Shown here piece after piece: positions 34,643 to 44,976 of a stretch of DNA of 64,000 nt. The notes under the pieces were generated by a model. It was not told where the DNA came from, did not search any database, and saw nothing but the letters and a program-made list of their open reading frames with translations. This stretch comes from Peronospora farinosa (Eukaryota > Oomycota > Peronosporomycetes > Peronosporales > Peronosporaceae): assembly GCA_947646735.1 (NCBI GenBank), contig CANTFK010000877.1, positions 1-64,000 of the forward strand. The letters are read 5' to 3'. Each line of letters opens with the position of its first letter. The first letter of the stretch is position 1. A program made the translations under genes and the position numbers.

Positions 34643-35149
34643 AAGAGAACGATGCCGTGAACGAGAACGTCGTAGTAAATATATATCATCACGATTGCGA
34701 GACAAGAACCTCGCAGCAGGACAAGCAGGCGAACATGCCGCTGCTCTGCGCTTATTATTCCACGGGGATTGGCTCTGCTGTCGCGATTGGTGTTGACAGC
34801 GAGGCGCACCTCGAATAACTGCGCTTCTCCGTTCGCTCATACTTCGCTCATACTTTGCAATCCAACTTCGTTCGCGATCACTGAGTGGACACACAGCGAT
34901 GTGTCGTCGCCATTCGTCATGAGTTGGGCGTGGAGTCGAGTCACAAGACTGGCATCCTTCATTGACATGAACGAAGCAGAGGCGGTCCTCATTCCAAGCA
35001 TCCTCACACACTCTTTCGCGTAGCGCGCCGATGAAGTGATCGGCGCGAAGCTCCTCTCGATTGGCGAGCCATAATTGAAAGCTGCTACCATCTTCGAGCA
35101 TCCGATTCCAATGTCGGATGAAAGCGCACCAGAAGCGTTGCAAGGCCTC
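33975..35149 (-). pseudogene. Element B antisense ORF: W/C/H domain, RS-rich region, coiled coil
   Basis: Opposite strand to pol. The frame 35,149-34,496 reads EALQRFWCAFIRHWNRM, FQLWLANREELRADHFIG, a Cys/His cluster (LCFVHVNEGCQSC...H.EW..H...C), WIAKYERSMSE, then an Arg/Ser-rich block (RSRSRHRSLSRHRSRS). A frameshift at about 34,450 leads to the frame 34,409-33,975 with a coiled coil (ARLEAEAASERAAQAEKTSS, QIRILERQM) and a basic tail. It aligns without gaps with the antisense ORF of element D over the N-terminal domain. No known family was recognised. Confidence 0.65.
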
Positions 35150-35404
35150 TTATCACGTTCTATCAGTACTATTTCTACGCAGCTTACGTAAAGTCAATTT
35201 AGTTTTGCATCTATTCCAGTAAGTCCGGAGCGCAGAGCCCAAGGAATGAGTTGTTGCGCCATAATGTTGGTAATTGCACTCCCGCTGATAGTGCTGCGGT
35301 GTTGAGGGCTGTGTGTTTAAGCATCGCTTGGTTCGGTTGTGAGCGTTGGGGTTTCGACAGTTGAGCGCTCACGGCTGGTGAGTGCTGTCTTAAGGAGAAG
35401 GTGA

Positions 35405-35746
35405 TGCAATGGACCACATTGCATATATAGCATTAACATTAATAAACAATTTTAATTTTAGGCAGGTGCTGTGTCCGAAGAACGGGCACAGAGTAGCAAT
35501 TTATTTTTGGTTTATTATTGGGGCCTTAAGACCCAATACGGACCAATGATAAATTAGCCTGAAAATGTGTAGTTACCGAAGGGCAGGAGCACGGTCGTAT
35601 TTATATCGACATATAAATATTCTTGGTTAGTACGAATCAAAACAAAATAAAAGTCAGAGTTAAATTTACGTAATACCTAAAACTTGGGCTTGAGTCTTCC
35701 CAAGCGCGCGTGTAAGCTTGTGACGGTACGTTATAGTCCCATTACA
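35405..35746 (+). repeat. 3' LTR of element B
   Basis: TGCAATGGACCACATTGCA start, ending GTCCCATTACA. It is preceded by a purine-rich tract, AAGGAGAAGGTGA. The 5' tip inverted repeat is kept through paired changes relative to the 5' LTR (TGTAAT/ATTACA becomes TGCAAT/ATTGCA). Confidence 0.8.
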
Positions 35747-36200
35747 CAGTCCACCTACCAGATACTGCTGTTTAATCAGGCATACATGCAATAATAGCCC
35801 AGTCTATATGAACGATGCATTAGATACGAGCTATTTCAATTCATGCGCGCCTGCATTGACGGCGAGGGCTTTATCAATGCGCATTTCGCAAACCCACTCA
35901 ACACAACTGTTTTTTGTTATCGTGACCCCACCTGCGCTCGAATAATATGCGTCTTGTTGAGCACTATCTTCTCAAAACATTCTATTATCGCACTTGTATT
36001 TTTTTAGTTACGTGAACAAGTATCATAAAATCGTTTTACAGATTCGGATTCTATACCAAAGCAACTGGTAGAAGTTTTGTATGTATAGCTATTTTCAAAA
36101 GATGAAAGCAGAAGCTATATACATGAAAGATTATTTTTGAAAAAAATGCTCTAGATCATTCTATTTCTTATGCTACTCGATATTTGTCCAACGAGCTCCA
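35747..36200. other. Unassigned AT-rich spacer between elements B and C
   Basis: No ORF, LTR pair or RNA recognised. Confidence 0.5.
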
Positions 36201-38046
36201 TTTGTCTGACAGCAAATGTATCTTACAAGTTCATTGATCTCAACTTGCTCTATACAAGAGCCGATGTCATTACCGACATCCGGTGTCTCAATTTTACTTT
36301 AAGTTTCACTCAACGGAGTACGTGCCGTTCCACTAGGTGTCACTGAGCTCTGCTCGACACTATTATCCTTGACATTGGAGTTTATCAACTCAGACACTTC
36401 AATGTCCAGCACACTAACTGACTCAGCTAATGGCTCGCGCCAATAGCACTTCTGTTTCCTGGGGAAGGTGGGCTCATGGCTTTACAAAGCTTCGCTAGGA
36501 ACATTGCGCGTTGCGCCTAAGGTTTTGGATCTCCAAATCGATCCATGACTCGTGGCGTTTTAGCCAGGCCATACCAAGAATGAGATCATATCTCGAGTCC
36601 AAATCTAGGACAAGACAGCGTTCAACGCTATTGAAGTCTAAGAACTTCACACCTAAGTTCAACGGAACTTTAGGAACGGTGACACGTACACCGGTCGCGA
36701 GACGCACGGTTATACTGTCACCCTCTTGCGCTTCTAGCGCCTCAGCATACAGCTTAATCCCTTCAAGGGAACGACGTCGAATATAATTACCTGAAGCCTC
36801 TGAGTCAATTAGAACTGACCATCGTTTCTCAACACCCTTACGGTTGCCGACACAACCAACAAGCCTGGCTTGTAATCCTGTTCCATGGAAGCTTTCACAG
36901 AACCACCTGGGGCTACGCCCTGTTTACCTTTACCTCCTAAAGATTTAACAGAACTTAGTTCTTTCCCAGTAGGGCGCCCCGCGCCTACTGGGAGCTGACG
37001 GTTCTCCCTGCCGTGCTCGCCTTTTGGCTAGGTGCAGGGTTTCGGCTCTGCCGATTTGAACGTTGCTTTCGCAACGGACAGCTAGGGCGGAGATTTCTAG
37101 TGCGCACATGTAACATCTACGGATGTAACTTTGCTTCTCAGCAGCTTGAAGCTCAGCTTCTTCAGCATGGCTGAGGTCCATGGGTTCTGCCTGATTAGAG
37201 GCGTTTAATTTGTACCATGGCAGACCATATCGAGCAGATTTAAAATTAAATTCAGCGTTAACCACTATGCTTACTGCCTCTCCGAAAGTCGAAGGCTGGA
37301 CACGATAAAACTCTGTCCTGGCGACCCAGTACGAAGTCCTTCCATAAAAATGGTTACTCGGACTTCCTCTGCCAGAGGGTCCTGTTGCATAGCAGCAATG
37401 AGAGTCCTCGACTATTAAACATAGTCCGACAATTCTTTCTTACCCTGTCGGGTAGATAAAAAGCGTGAGCGCACACGATAAGCCTGATTAGGCTGTGCAA
37501 AACACGCAAGTTAATTGCTTTTTAAGCATTTCCCACGTGGGAAATGCGGCATTTACAAAGACATCGCTCGTTACAGCCTACTCTCTAGATCTTCCACCGA
37601 GCTTAAGAATGGCCAGGCCAACTCGTTGCTTATCTTACACAAATATGGCGGCATCCATTGCTATTTCAATTTCTCGGATCCAGAGGAAAATATTTTCTCC
37701 CTCCTTCCCCTCAAATGTTTTGACGTTTAAAACGAGTGGGCGAGACTTTGGCTCTACATCGGGCACAGGTATCGGGGAACATACTGCGTAGGCGCAGCTG
37801 ACGCTGCCTGGTCGTGGACCTGCCCGAGTAGCGTTGTCTTATAACACATAAAGGCCTCAAGACGAGCATTTAGAACCTCGGGGCCTTGGGCCAAAAGGGC
37901 CTCGATTTGATCGGGCCCGACGAACGCAGATAATTTATCTAGCGCAAGTCGTTGCGCCTCAGAGAGGTAATTTTAATTTTTCCATCCTTACAGAGGGTCA
38001 GTCTTTAAATACTCAGGTGTAGGATTGACTACAAGTGCTACCAAGT
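36201..38046 (-). pseudogene. Element C gag-protease remnant
   Basis: Minus strand, reading from the LTR at 38,047 leftwards. The primer-binding-like TGGTAGCACTTGTAG (about 38,044-38,030) is followed by eroded gag (VRVTIFMEGLRTGSPGQ, VVNAEFNFKSARYGLPWYKL, EPMDLSHAEEAELQAAEK). A damaged CCHC knuckle (CYMCALEISALAVRC) and the protease end (CLVLDLDSRYDLILGMAWLK, 36,495-36,707) come next. Linker sequence (LDIEVSELINSN) reaches about 36,200, where the element is lost. No RT remains. Confidence 0.7.
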
Positions 38047-38684
38047 GTAGCGGAGCTGCACATCTCTTTAGCCAGAGGAAGACTTTCGGCTGGAAGCCTC
38101 TTGGTTCTAGAGAACTAAATAGAGTTAAGGCTAAAAGCCACTTAGTTTTTAGGAACTAATTAAACGACTTAAAGTCACCCTGTTTTAAGGAACGAGGAAA
38201 GAGACTTTTAGTCAGCAAGCAATATGCTTAAGGTTCAGAAAACCAGCGCACAGAGTGCAAGAACAAGCTAGAAGCTTAAAGGGTCAGAGAACCAACGCAC
38301 GAAGTGCACAAGAGAACAAGTCAGAACGACTTGCGATCTTAAACTCAAAAGGAGAACTGATTTTATTTATGCTTTAAGATTTTATGAATAGTCCTACTCT
38401 AAGTACACTACACTAGATTAATTACTATAATAGTAATTATAATATACAGACTTTGCTATTGGACGACGTATCGTCTAAACATCTGTGTATGATGTACTTA
38501 GTACAGCGTTCTCGATTATCGAATCCTAATCAATAAGATAGGGTATTACCGAATACCGTATCTTAACGCTCATACTTAATACCTTTCTAAAGAAATTTAT
38601 CAGGAATACACTATATAAGTTAAGTGGAAAATACAAGCGTAAACTTTCGGAATGATGTTACAACCGTCGTGTAACCCCGTTACA
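38047..38684 (-). repeat. LTR of element C (5' LTR, minus orientation)
   Basis: On the minus strand it starts TGTAACGGGGTTACACG at 38,684 and ends CTACA at 38,047, followed by the PBS. About 638 bp. The 5' tip is an inverted repeat, TGTAAC-GGG-GTTACA. It shares the TGTAACGGGG start with element H. Confidence 0.65.
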
Positions 38685-39400
38685 GTATAACCCTCAGTTG
38701 TACATCTACCTTTTCAGGCGAACCTCGACTCAATAAATAATCACCAAAGTCTCGACAAGAAATTATGGTCATTAAAGCTGCCGACGCCGCTACAAATGTT
38801 GCCTACTCGACTACAACTCAAGTCAGCGCAGGAGCGAATAAAGGCGCAGTATCTTCTCGATAAAAGCGAGTATGGAGCTTCAGAAGACAGGAAAGACCGG
38901 CAACAAAATTAGAAACACTCGTTGAAAGGTTAATTCGCGATGTGGCGCGGGAACAAAACGAATATAATAAGAATCCTACCACTTATTTCAACGTTCAAAT
39001 GCCAAAATTAGTAAGCGTAATTAATCAGCTAGGCAAGTCAGAGCAAGAGCGAACTCGATAGGACAAGCGCTAGGAATCGCATCCGCTAACTGCGCTTCAT
39101 CATTTATGCCACCACCGCAATAGGATCGAGTCCTGAACAGTTTTTTCACTAGTGCATGGACCGGCTCCTGATCAAGAATTTTGGCACCACAGAGCAAAGG
39201 ACATAAGATTTTAAGTATTGAGGAGTTAAGGCTATTAATAAATCATTTCACAAGCACGAAATTATATGCGGGTATAGGATCGGGATTCAAGGATTCGGGT
39301 CTGCAAATTCAGGCTGATCTAGTTGCGACACAGCTAGTCAGTGAGGGTGACTGGCTAGAATATTTTAAGTTGAGGACATGATGTTGTTGGTGTCAACGAT
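38685..39400 (+). pseudogene. Retroelement gag-like remnant
   Basis: Plus-strand fragments such as TYFNVQMPKLVSVINQLGKS and, at 39,181-39,381, KLYAGIGSGFKDSGLQIQAD followed by EGDWLEYFKLRT resemble the N-terminal capsid region of LTR-retrotransposon gag (Y.G...F......Q...A....W.E..K). Several stops separate them. The lineage is not resolved. Confidence 0.35.
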
Positions 39401-40536
39401 TTTAGTACATTTATTTGGAGTGGTTTATTGGCTTGTAAAAGCATGTCATACAACCGATAGCTGGATGGTCCAAACAGGAAGTACTGCATCTCAATAAGAG
39501 CCAGAGTGTTTACCGTAGTGCATTTGGTGAACAAATATGTTAACGCTTTAAGAGAAAGAAATTATCGTTGAACAAGCAACGCGATTAATGCTGTGGAGAA
39601 GTGCCAGGGAAACGGAGGCTCTTCGCAGTTATTATAATAACTGGCGTGAAAATTCTTGATCACTCTCTCGAATGAATGACAGGAAGTGACCAGGACCCTG
39701 AAGTGGTCCAGGGCCCTAGGATCAGAAAAGGGACAAAGTTGCCTTACAGTGTAAAGCCGGTACAGGTCCATGAGCCCGAGGGTTCAGTGCCTCTAGGGTA
39801 ACACAGGTTCCCGGAGTGTACTTGCCCTCAAGGTATACTGTGGTGGAGTGGGTTCTCAAAATTGTATGATGAGACCCCAAACCACTCACTGTGCCGGACT
39901 GCCGACTGTCGGAGGGGGTACCCCGATGCCGCGTATGAACCTTCTCTCACCTTGTGTACCCGTCGGCTGGCGGGTTGCACTCTTCGGAGGACTTGGTGAA
40001 GATGTAGATGTCTGCCTTGAGGGAGGTAGACCTGGGGGGCCTCGAGTGGATATGCTTCACTCGGTGGGCCGGTAGGTGGCCACTCGATCGACCTTGTCGA
40101 GAGTGGACTTAGAGCCAAATTCTTCAGGGAGCTTATCCCTGGCCTTTTCCTTCTGTTTCAGGGGTATTAACCACCTGACCTTTACGTTGCTCCCGGACCG
40201 TGAGGTGAGGGAGACCGCTTCCGATAGCGGGTCTTGGGGGTGTTGCTACTCGAAAGAGCTCACAGGCCAAATATATCCTGGAGCTCTATTCGCACTTGAA
40301 CTTCGCTACACAACTGTCTTCGACGGGGGGCGAAAATTCATCCCTTCCCGGAACAGTGAGTAGCATAGAGCAAGTCCTTCTTGGGTGACGGAGTCGTGCC
40401 ACGTAGATCGCAAATTGAGTAGTATTTAATATAGTCCTATCTTTTTAGCTCCTTTACTCTATCCTTGCCTGAAGCTCTGATTCCTTGCGTCGACTGATCT
40501 GATCAGTGTGTCAACTGGTCAGGAGTGGCTGAACCC
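39401..40536. other. Noncoding stretch at the 3' side of element G, probably its LTR or 3' untranslated region
   Basis: Composition is close to that of element G. Because G reads right to left, its 3' LTR should fall here. The matching 5' LTR was removed by element H at 49,899, so boundaries cannot be set from a repeat pair. No ORF is supported. Confidence 0.4.
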
Positions 40537-40648
40537 CGAGGGGCCGAGGTCGACCGATGAGGGGCCGGGTCGACCAATGAGGGACCGGGTCGACCAATGA
40601 GGGACCCGGGTCTATCAACGAGGGGCCAGGTCGATCAATGAGGGGCCA
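40537..40648 (+). repeat. Minisatellite, unit about 20-22 bp (first array)
   Basis: About six imperfect copies of GAGGGGCCGGGTCGACCAAT. Related units reappear at 42,990-43,070, so arrays of the same unit flank the plus-strand ORF between them. Confidence 0.85.
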
Positions 40649-42820
40649 TGATCAACTCCTTTTGGTACCGGTTAACCGGTACCCTGATACTGATTTTTCT
40701 TCGGCGGATCCTGCGGATTGTTTTCCACCAACGGACGCTCCCCTTCGAGGCCCCTGTCTCTCTGGTCCCCCGTCCCTGACCCACGGCCTATACTCCGAAT
40801 CCAACTGGAGTCTGGGACGTCCACATCACAAAACTAGCACTTCACCACATCCCCCATCTGCACTTGCTCAACCGTACAACGGATTGAGCACGCGCATGTC
40901 TTCACTTTCTTCGTCACGTAGGTCCTTTACTGTTCACTTTGTTGCTCATCCATCTCTAACTCGTGTCTGTCCAGCCATGGCTCCCCCTAGTTCTGATCCA
41001 CCGTCTTCTGACCCACCGTCTGAAGAGCCGACCTCGGTCGTCCTCGCGCCTTCGGTTGCCCCTGGTTCTGAACCACCGTCTGAATAGCTGACCTCGATCC
41101 TCCCCGCACCTTCGGTTGAACCTCCATTCAAAGAGGCGTCCTTGGTCGACCTTCCCGGTCCAGTATCCTCTCATTTGAGTTTCGCTGAAACTGTTGCCGT
41201 TGATAGCCCTCCTATCTTCACCGCTTTGCCTCCTGCCAAGACGGCAGATTCTTCTGCCACGTCGGTCTCCATGGTTGACAATCCGTCTTCCGCGCCAATC
41301 GACGTGCGTGTAGATCTGCAGGAACTGCAAGCTCTCGTGGACGCACAGTCTCACCGCATAGAGGACTGCGAGGGTCAAGTAGGTGTCGTTCTCACTTCGG
41401 CCACCTTATTGGCCACTCGTTGTGAGCGTTTGGAAAAGACGTTACGCGACCATCCCCGGCTGGTGGTCCAACTTCGCGAAGCTCTTCAGCGCGAGACGAC
41501 TCTGGTGGATCGCCTGCGATGGAAGATTGACCACATTTGACGCCGTTACTCGCTTCTAGCTGCAGAGCTTGATCACGTCGACTTCTCCGATGGGCCACCT
41601 CCGGGACCAGCTTCTCCTTCGGCAGCTTCACCCCCGGCCGTATGTCCACCTTCGAGGCCGGCGAAAGCTCTTGGTGAACGGACCAGGCGGCCGTCACCCC
41701 GTGTACCTGCCAAAGTTCCAAGCCTCCGAGGACCGACCCATCTGCCATACCGCTGTCGGCAGTCTCTGGTGGCCGTTCTCCTGTCTCTCTGGAGTCTTCG
41801 GACGACGACCCCAGCGACGACAGCGAGACACTTCGGGCTGCCCTGGCCAAGTCTCGTTCTTCTAATCGGCGCCCCTCCAGTGCAAGCTCTTTAAGTCTTC
41901 CGCCGAAGTCCGCTCCCTCATTGAGGACCACCTCGGCTATCGGCCTCTCGCTGAAACGGGCGATGTTCGGGACGTCGGACTCGGAGACCGAGTCGTCTGC
42001 GGAGAAAGAGAAGAGCGCGCCCACTGTTGCGGACAACCCTACGGCCCCTTTGGCCGACTCCATCCTGCTTCCCAGAGACGCCATGATCCCCGGGTACATG
42101 CAGTCGAAGACCTTATCCGCCGCGGAAGTGGTACCTTGGCCGGTCGACCTGGTCAATTCGTGGTGCATTGTTACACTGTCTTCCACAGACTTGGTCGACC
42201 AGCTGGATCTACCTTGGGGTTGGTTTGGCCCTACGGACGGAAACCTCGACCGTCCCCCCAAATGGAAGAGGTCGTTGGTGAACCCTCCAATGATCCAGAG
42301 ATTGCTAGCGACGGAACCTTGGGTGGAAGCTCGTGTCCCCATGCAGCCCGTTTCCTTCCGACCTGTTGGCTGGATCGCCGAGTTGGCAGCGGCCTACATC
42401 CAGTTTGACGAAGAGCATAGTCAAGCACTTTGGGAGGCGACCCACTGCCTGTGGATCTCCAAGGACCAAGCGCGCGCGAATTCTTTCCTCGCGTCCTACT
42501 ACAACGCGCGGAAGAAGCGTCGGAGTCGGGCGACTCGAGGGTGGCGGGAGGTGGTCGACCTTATCTTCATTGGGATGAGCAAGGGCCTCTGCGATCTTGA
42601 CATTTTCTTGGATCCCTTCTTCCGTCATCTTCCTCAAACCCGCCGTAAGGTTTATTGGTACCCTGGTCGTGAAGAGGGATCGGACCCAGTCGACCTGCTC
42701 GAGGACCTTCGGGTGTCGGATTCCGCGTGGCCGTGGCTCACCCAGTATCGGTTGTCTTCTGTGCCCCATCCTGGCGCTCTAGTTCCACGCCTAAAAGGCA
42801 AGTTTGGGCCACCCGTTTAG
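40649..42820 (+). pseudogene. Element G antisense ORF: coiled coil, acidic Ser-rich region, Trp-rich domain
   Basis: G is on the minus strand, so this plus-strand ORF is antisense, between pol and the 3' end. Frame 40,638-41,540 (one TAG at 41,085) has a Pro/Ser-rich region and a strong coiled coil (VDLQELQALVDAQSHRIEDC, ERLEKTLRDHPRLVVQLREA). After a TGA at 41,538 and a frameshift near 41,700 the second part has SLESSDDDPSDDSETLRAAL and MFGTSDSETESSAEKEK. A Trp-rich domain follows (PWGWFGPTDG, ALWEATHCLWISKDQARANS, VYWYPG) to the TAG at 42,818. Element H's antisense ORF also has MFGSSDESDDS. No known domain was recognised. A long minus-strand frame (41,392-42,342) exists but shows no retroviral motifs. 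Confidence 0.5.
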
Positions 42821-42989
42821 GTCTTCCCTTGAACATGAATCTTTCTTTTCTCTTCGATCCTATTTTGTTTGCTTGTCCATCTTCTATATCCTCTTGCCAT
42901 ATTATCCTCTGTTCCAGGTGATCTTGGCCATCTTCCTCCTTTGTTCTCCATTCTTCTATACCACTGACTCGTGGAAGGTCGAGGTCACC

Positions 42990-43075
42990 CCTTAGGCGAC
43001 CCAGGTCTACCAACGAGAGGCCGGGCCGACAAACGAGGGACCAGGTCTATCAATGAGAAACCCGGTATACCTCCA
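42990..43075 (+). repeat. Minisatellite, unit about 20 bp (second array)
   Basis: About four diverged copies (CGACCCAGGTCTACCAAC, GAGAGGCCGGGCCGACAAAC, GAGGGACCAGGTCTATCAAT) of the unit seen at 40,537-40,648, lying just after the antisense ORF and before the pol stop. Confidence 0.7.
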
Positions 43076-43156
43076 AGGACCTTGTTACCGTCTGCTAATT
43101 TTCATGGATTTGCATTACTTCGAAGCGTTATGGCTTGTCTTCTTGCGCTCGAAGTC

Positions 43157-44976
43157 CTAGAGTAAAGCTCCGCAATTCAGATCCACTTCGTCCACCCACG
43201 AGGGTTCAGGGTGCCCCTTCCATTGCACGAGTACTTTTCGTTGTTGCCTTCCATACCAAGTCTTCTTGCCTGTAAGACTCTCTAAACTTTCTTCGACTTC
43301 ATACTCGCCCTCTTCCAATTCCCGCACCCAGCTGTCTTCTGGTAGCAGACATTCGTTGAAGTCAACTCGATCTGTTCCATCCACTTTCAGCTCGCTGTTC
43401 GGTCGATCGGGGAACTCTCTGACGGGCTTGAGCTTGGAGATGTGCACGATTGGGAATAGTCTATATTCTGTACCTCGTAACTCTAGACGTACTGCATGGT
43501 CTCCGACTAGTTCCCGGACTCGGAACGGTCCATGCCCTAGTTGGGCCAATTTTTTGGCATACCCCTCTTTCCCCGGTCTAAGTATAGCCACACCCGGGCC
43601 CCTGGCTGAATTTCGTGGCCGACTACCCCTTCATTTTGTGCTTGCACCCGAGCCTGACTAGCCGCCCGTAAATTCTCGTTGACTTTGTCTCTTGCTCGCT
43701 GATAGTGACTCTGAATCCGATATCTCCATTTCCGAGGTCCTGATTCTCGACGTCGGGTGTTCACCACCGGTAACATAGTCTCAAGAGTGGTCCTAGCATC
43801 CCATCCATGGACCAGATAGAACGGTGTCTCCTCCCGTACTCTGTCTTGAGCCGTGTTTAACTCGAGCGTTAAACGTTCCGCGTATTCATCCCAGTCTCGC
43901 TGTCCCACGTCGGCTACGTACATCTTGAGCGCTCTTGTTAGAGTCTGGACCATTCTCTCCGCAGTGCCGTTCGCTTGAGGTCGGTAGGCCATGGTCGCTC
44001 TCTGACGTTGACCCACCATGCGACTGAAGTCTTGGAAGAAGTCCGACATAAACCCCGGTTCCCGTTCGTGACGGATCGTCTCGCTGGCGCCAAAACGGCG
44101 GAAAACGCATTCTTCATATCCCTCAGCTACTGTCTAAGCTGTTCGTGACGCACTTGCCTTAGCCATCACATAACCTGTGAACAGGTCGACCCAGATCAGT
44201 AGTTTCGTATTTCCTTTATGCGACTTGGGGAGAGATAGTATGTGGTCCATCGCGATAATTTGGAAGGGGTACGTCGCTTCAACATTCCCCGAAGACTTCC
44301 CTTGTAAAGTGATCCTCCCTTTCCCAGCCTCACAATCCATGCACTGACCCACATATTTCTGGACACTCCGGAACATACCCCTCCAATGACAATATCGTCG
44401 GATCCGATGATAAGTACGCCCGATCCCCTGATGGCCGCCTTCCAAACTCGTATGATAATGATGGAGGACGTCGGCTTGGAGACTCTCAGGTATCACCAAT
44501 CTAGCAGTTATGTCTCGGTCGTCTCCCTTGATCCTCTGGCCGGGGCAGTACACCAGCAGTCCTTCTTCACTTATCTCGTAATCTTCCGACATTTTGCTGC
44601 AGGTTCTGGCCGCTTCCACTGACAAAACCTTCCAGTCTCCCTTCAAATATGCCTTCAACTCGCGTACCCAGCTCTCCTCTTCTTGTGCATCTCGGATCCT
44701 ATCCATCCGGAGATGTTGTACCACATCTTCTTGCATGACCTCTCCCAATGTTTTGACGGGGGACCGTGACCTCGTCACCGCGGATACAGTCACCGACGGA
44801 CCCCGGTCTCTAGGGGCCAACACCTCTGGCAGCCGATTGATTGTTTCTAGACCTACCACTCTCCTCTTGGTATCGACTCGACCCCTTTCTGCTGATGTAA
44901 AGCCGCACTGGCCAACTGGTCTGCGCTCTGATTCCAGTCTCGTTTCACATGTAAGACTGCATGGGTGGGCCACCAC
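43157..44976 (-). pseudogene. Element G integrase and C-terminal chromodomain remnant
   Basis: Minus-strand frame 44,976-44,134 has the integrase zinc domain (HHYHTSLEGGHQG, then CHWRGMF and CMDCEAGKG) and the core start IIAMDHILSLP. After a frame break the core continues (FGASETIRHEREPGFMS, then QANGTAERMVQTLTR) in frame 44,049-43,537. The usual second-Asp motif DRDP reads EREP. Frame 43,591-43,157 has GPFRVRELVGDHAVRLEL, IVHISKLKPVRE and a chromodomain-like end (VLVQWKGHPEPSWVDEVDL). Confidence 0.8.

Larger units (their letters stand above)
28114..35746 (+). mobile_element. Element B: chromodomain Ty3/gypsy retrotransposon, degenerate
   Basis: About 7.6 kb with LTRs of about 341 bp, PBS, gag, protease, a minisatellite linker, RT-RNase H, integrase, chromodomain and an antisense ORF. 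The LTRs differ strongly from each other. The flanks GCGTC (left) and CAGTC (right) are not a matching duplication, so the copy is old or the ends come from different insertions. Frameshifts and stops occur in gag, RT, RNase H and integrase. Confidence 0.85.

Noticed and set aside
41392..42342. Long minus-strand ORF (316 aa) in element G, in the sense of the element
   Set aside because: No retroviral motif. It lies opposite an ORF with coiled-coil and Trp-rich structure, and open reading on both strands is common in this GC-rich stretch. Kept as the alternative to the antisense ORF but not called.
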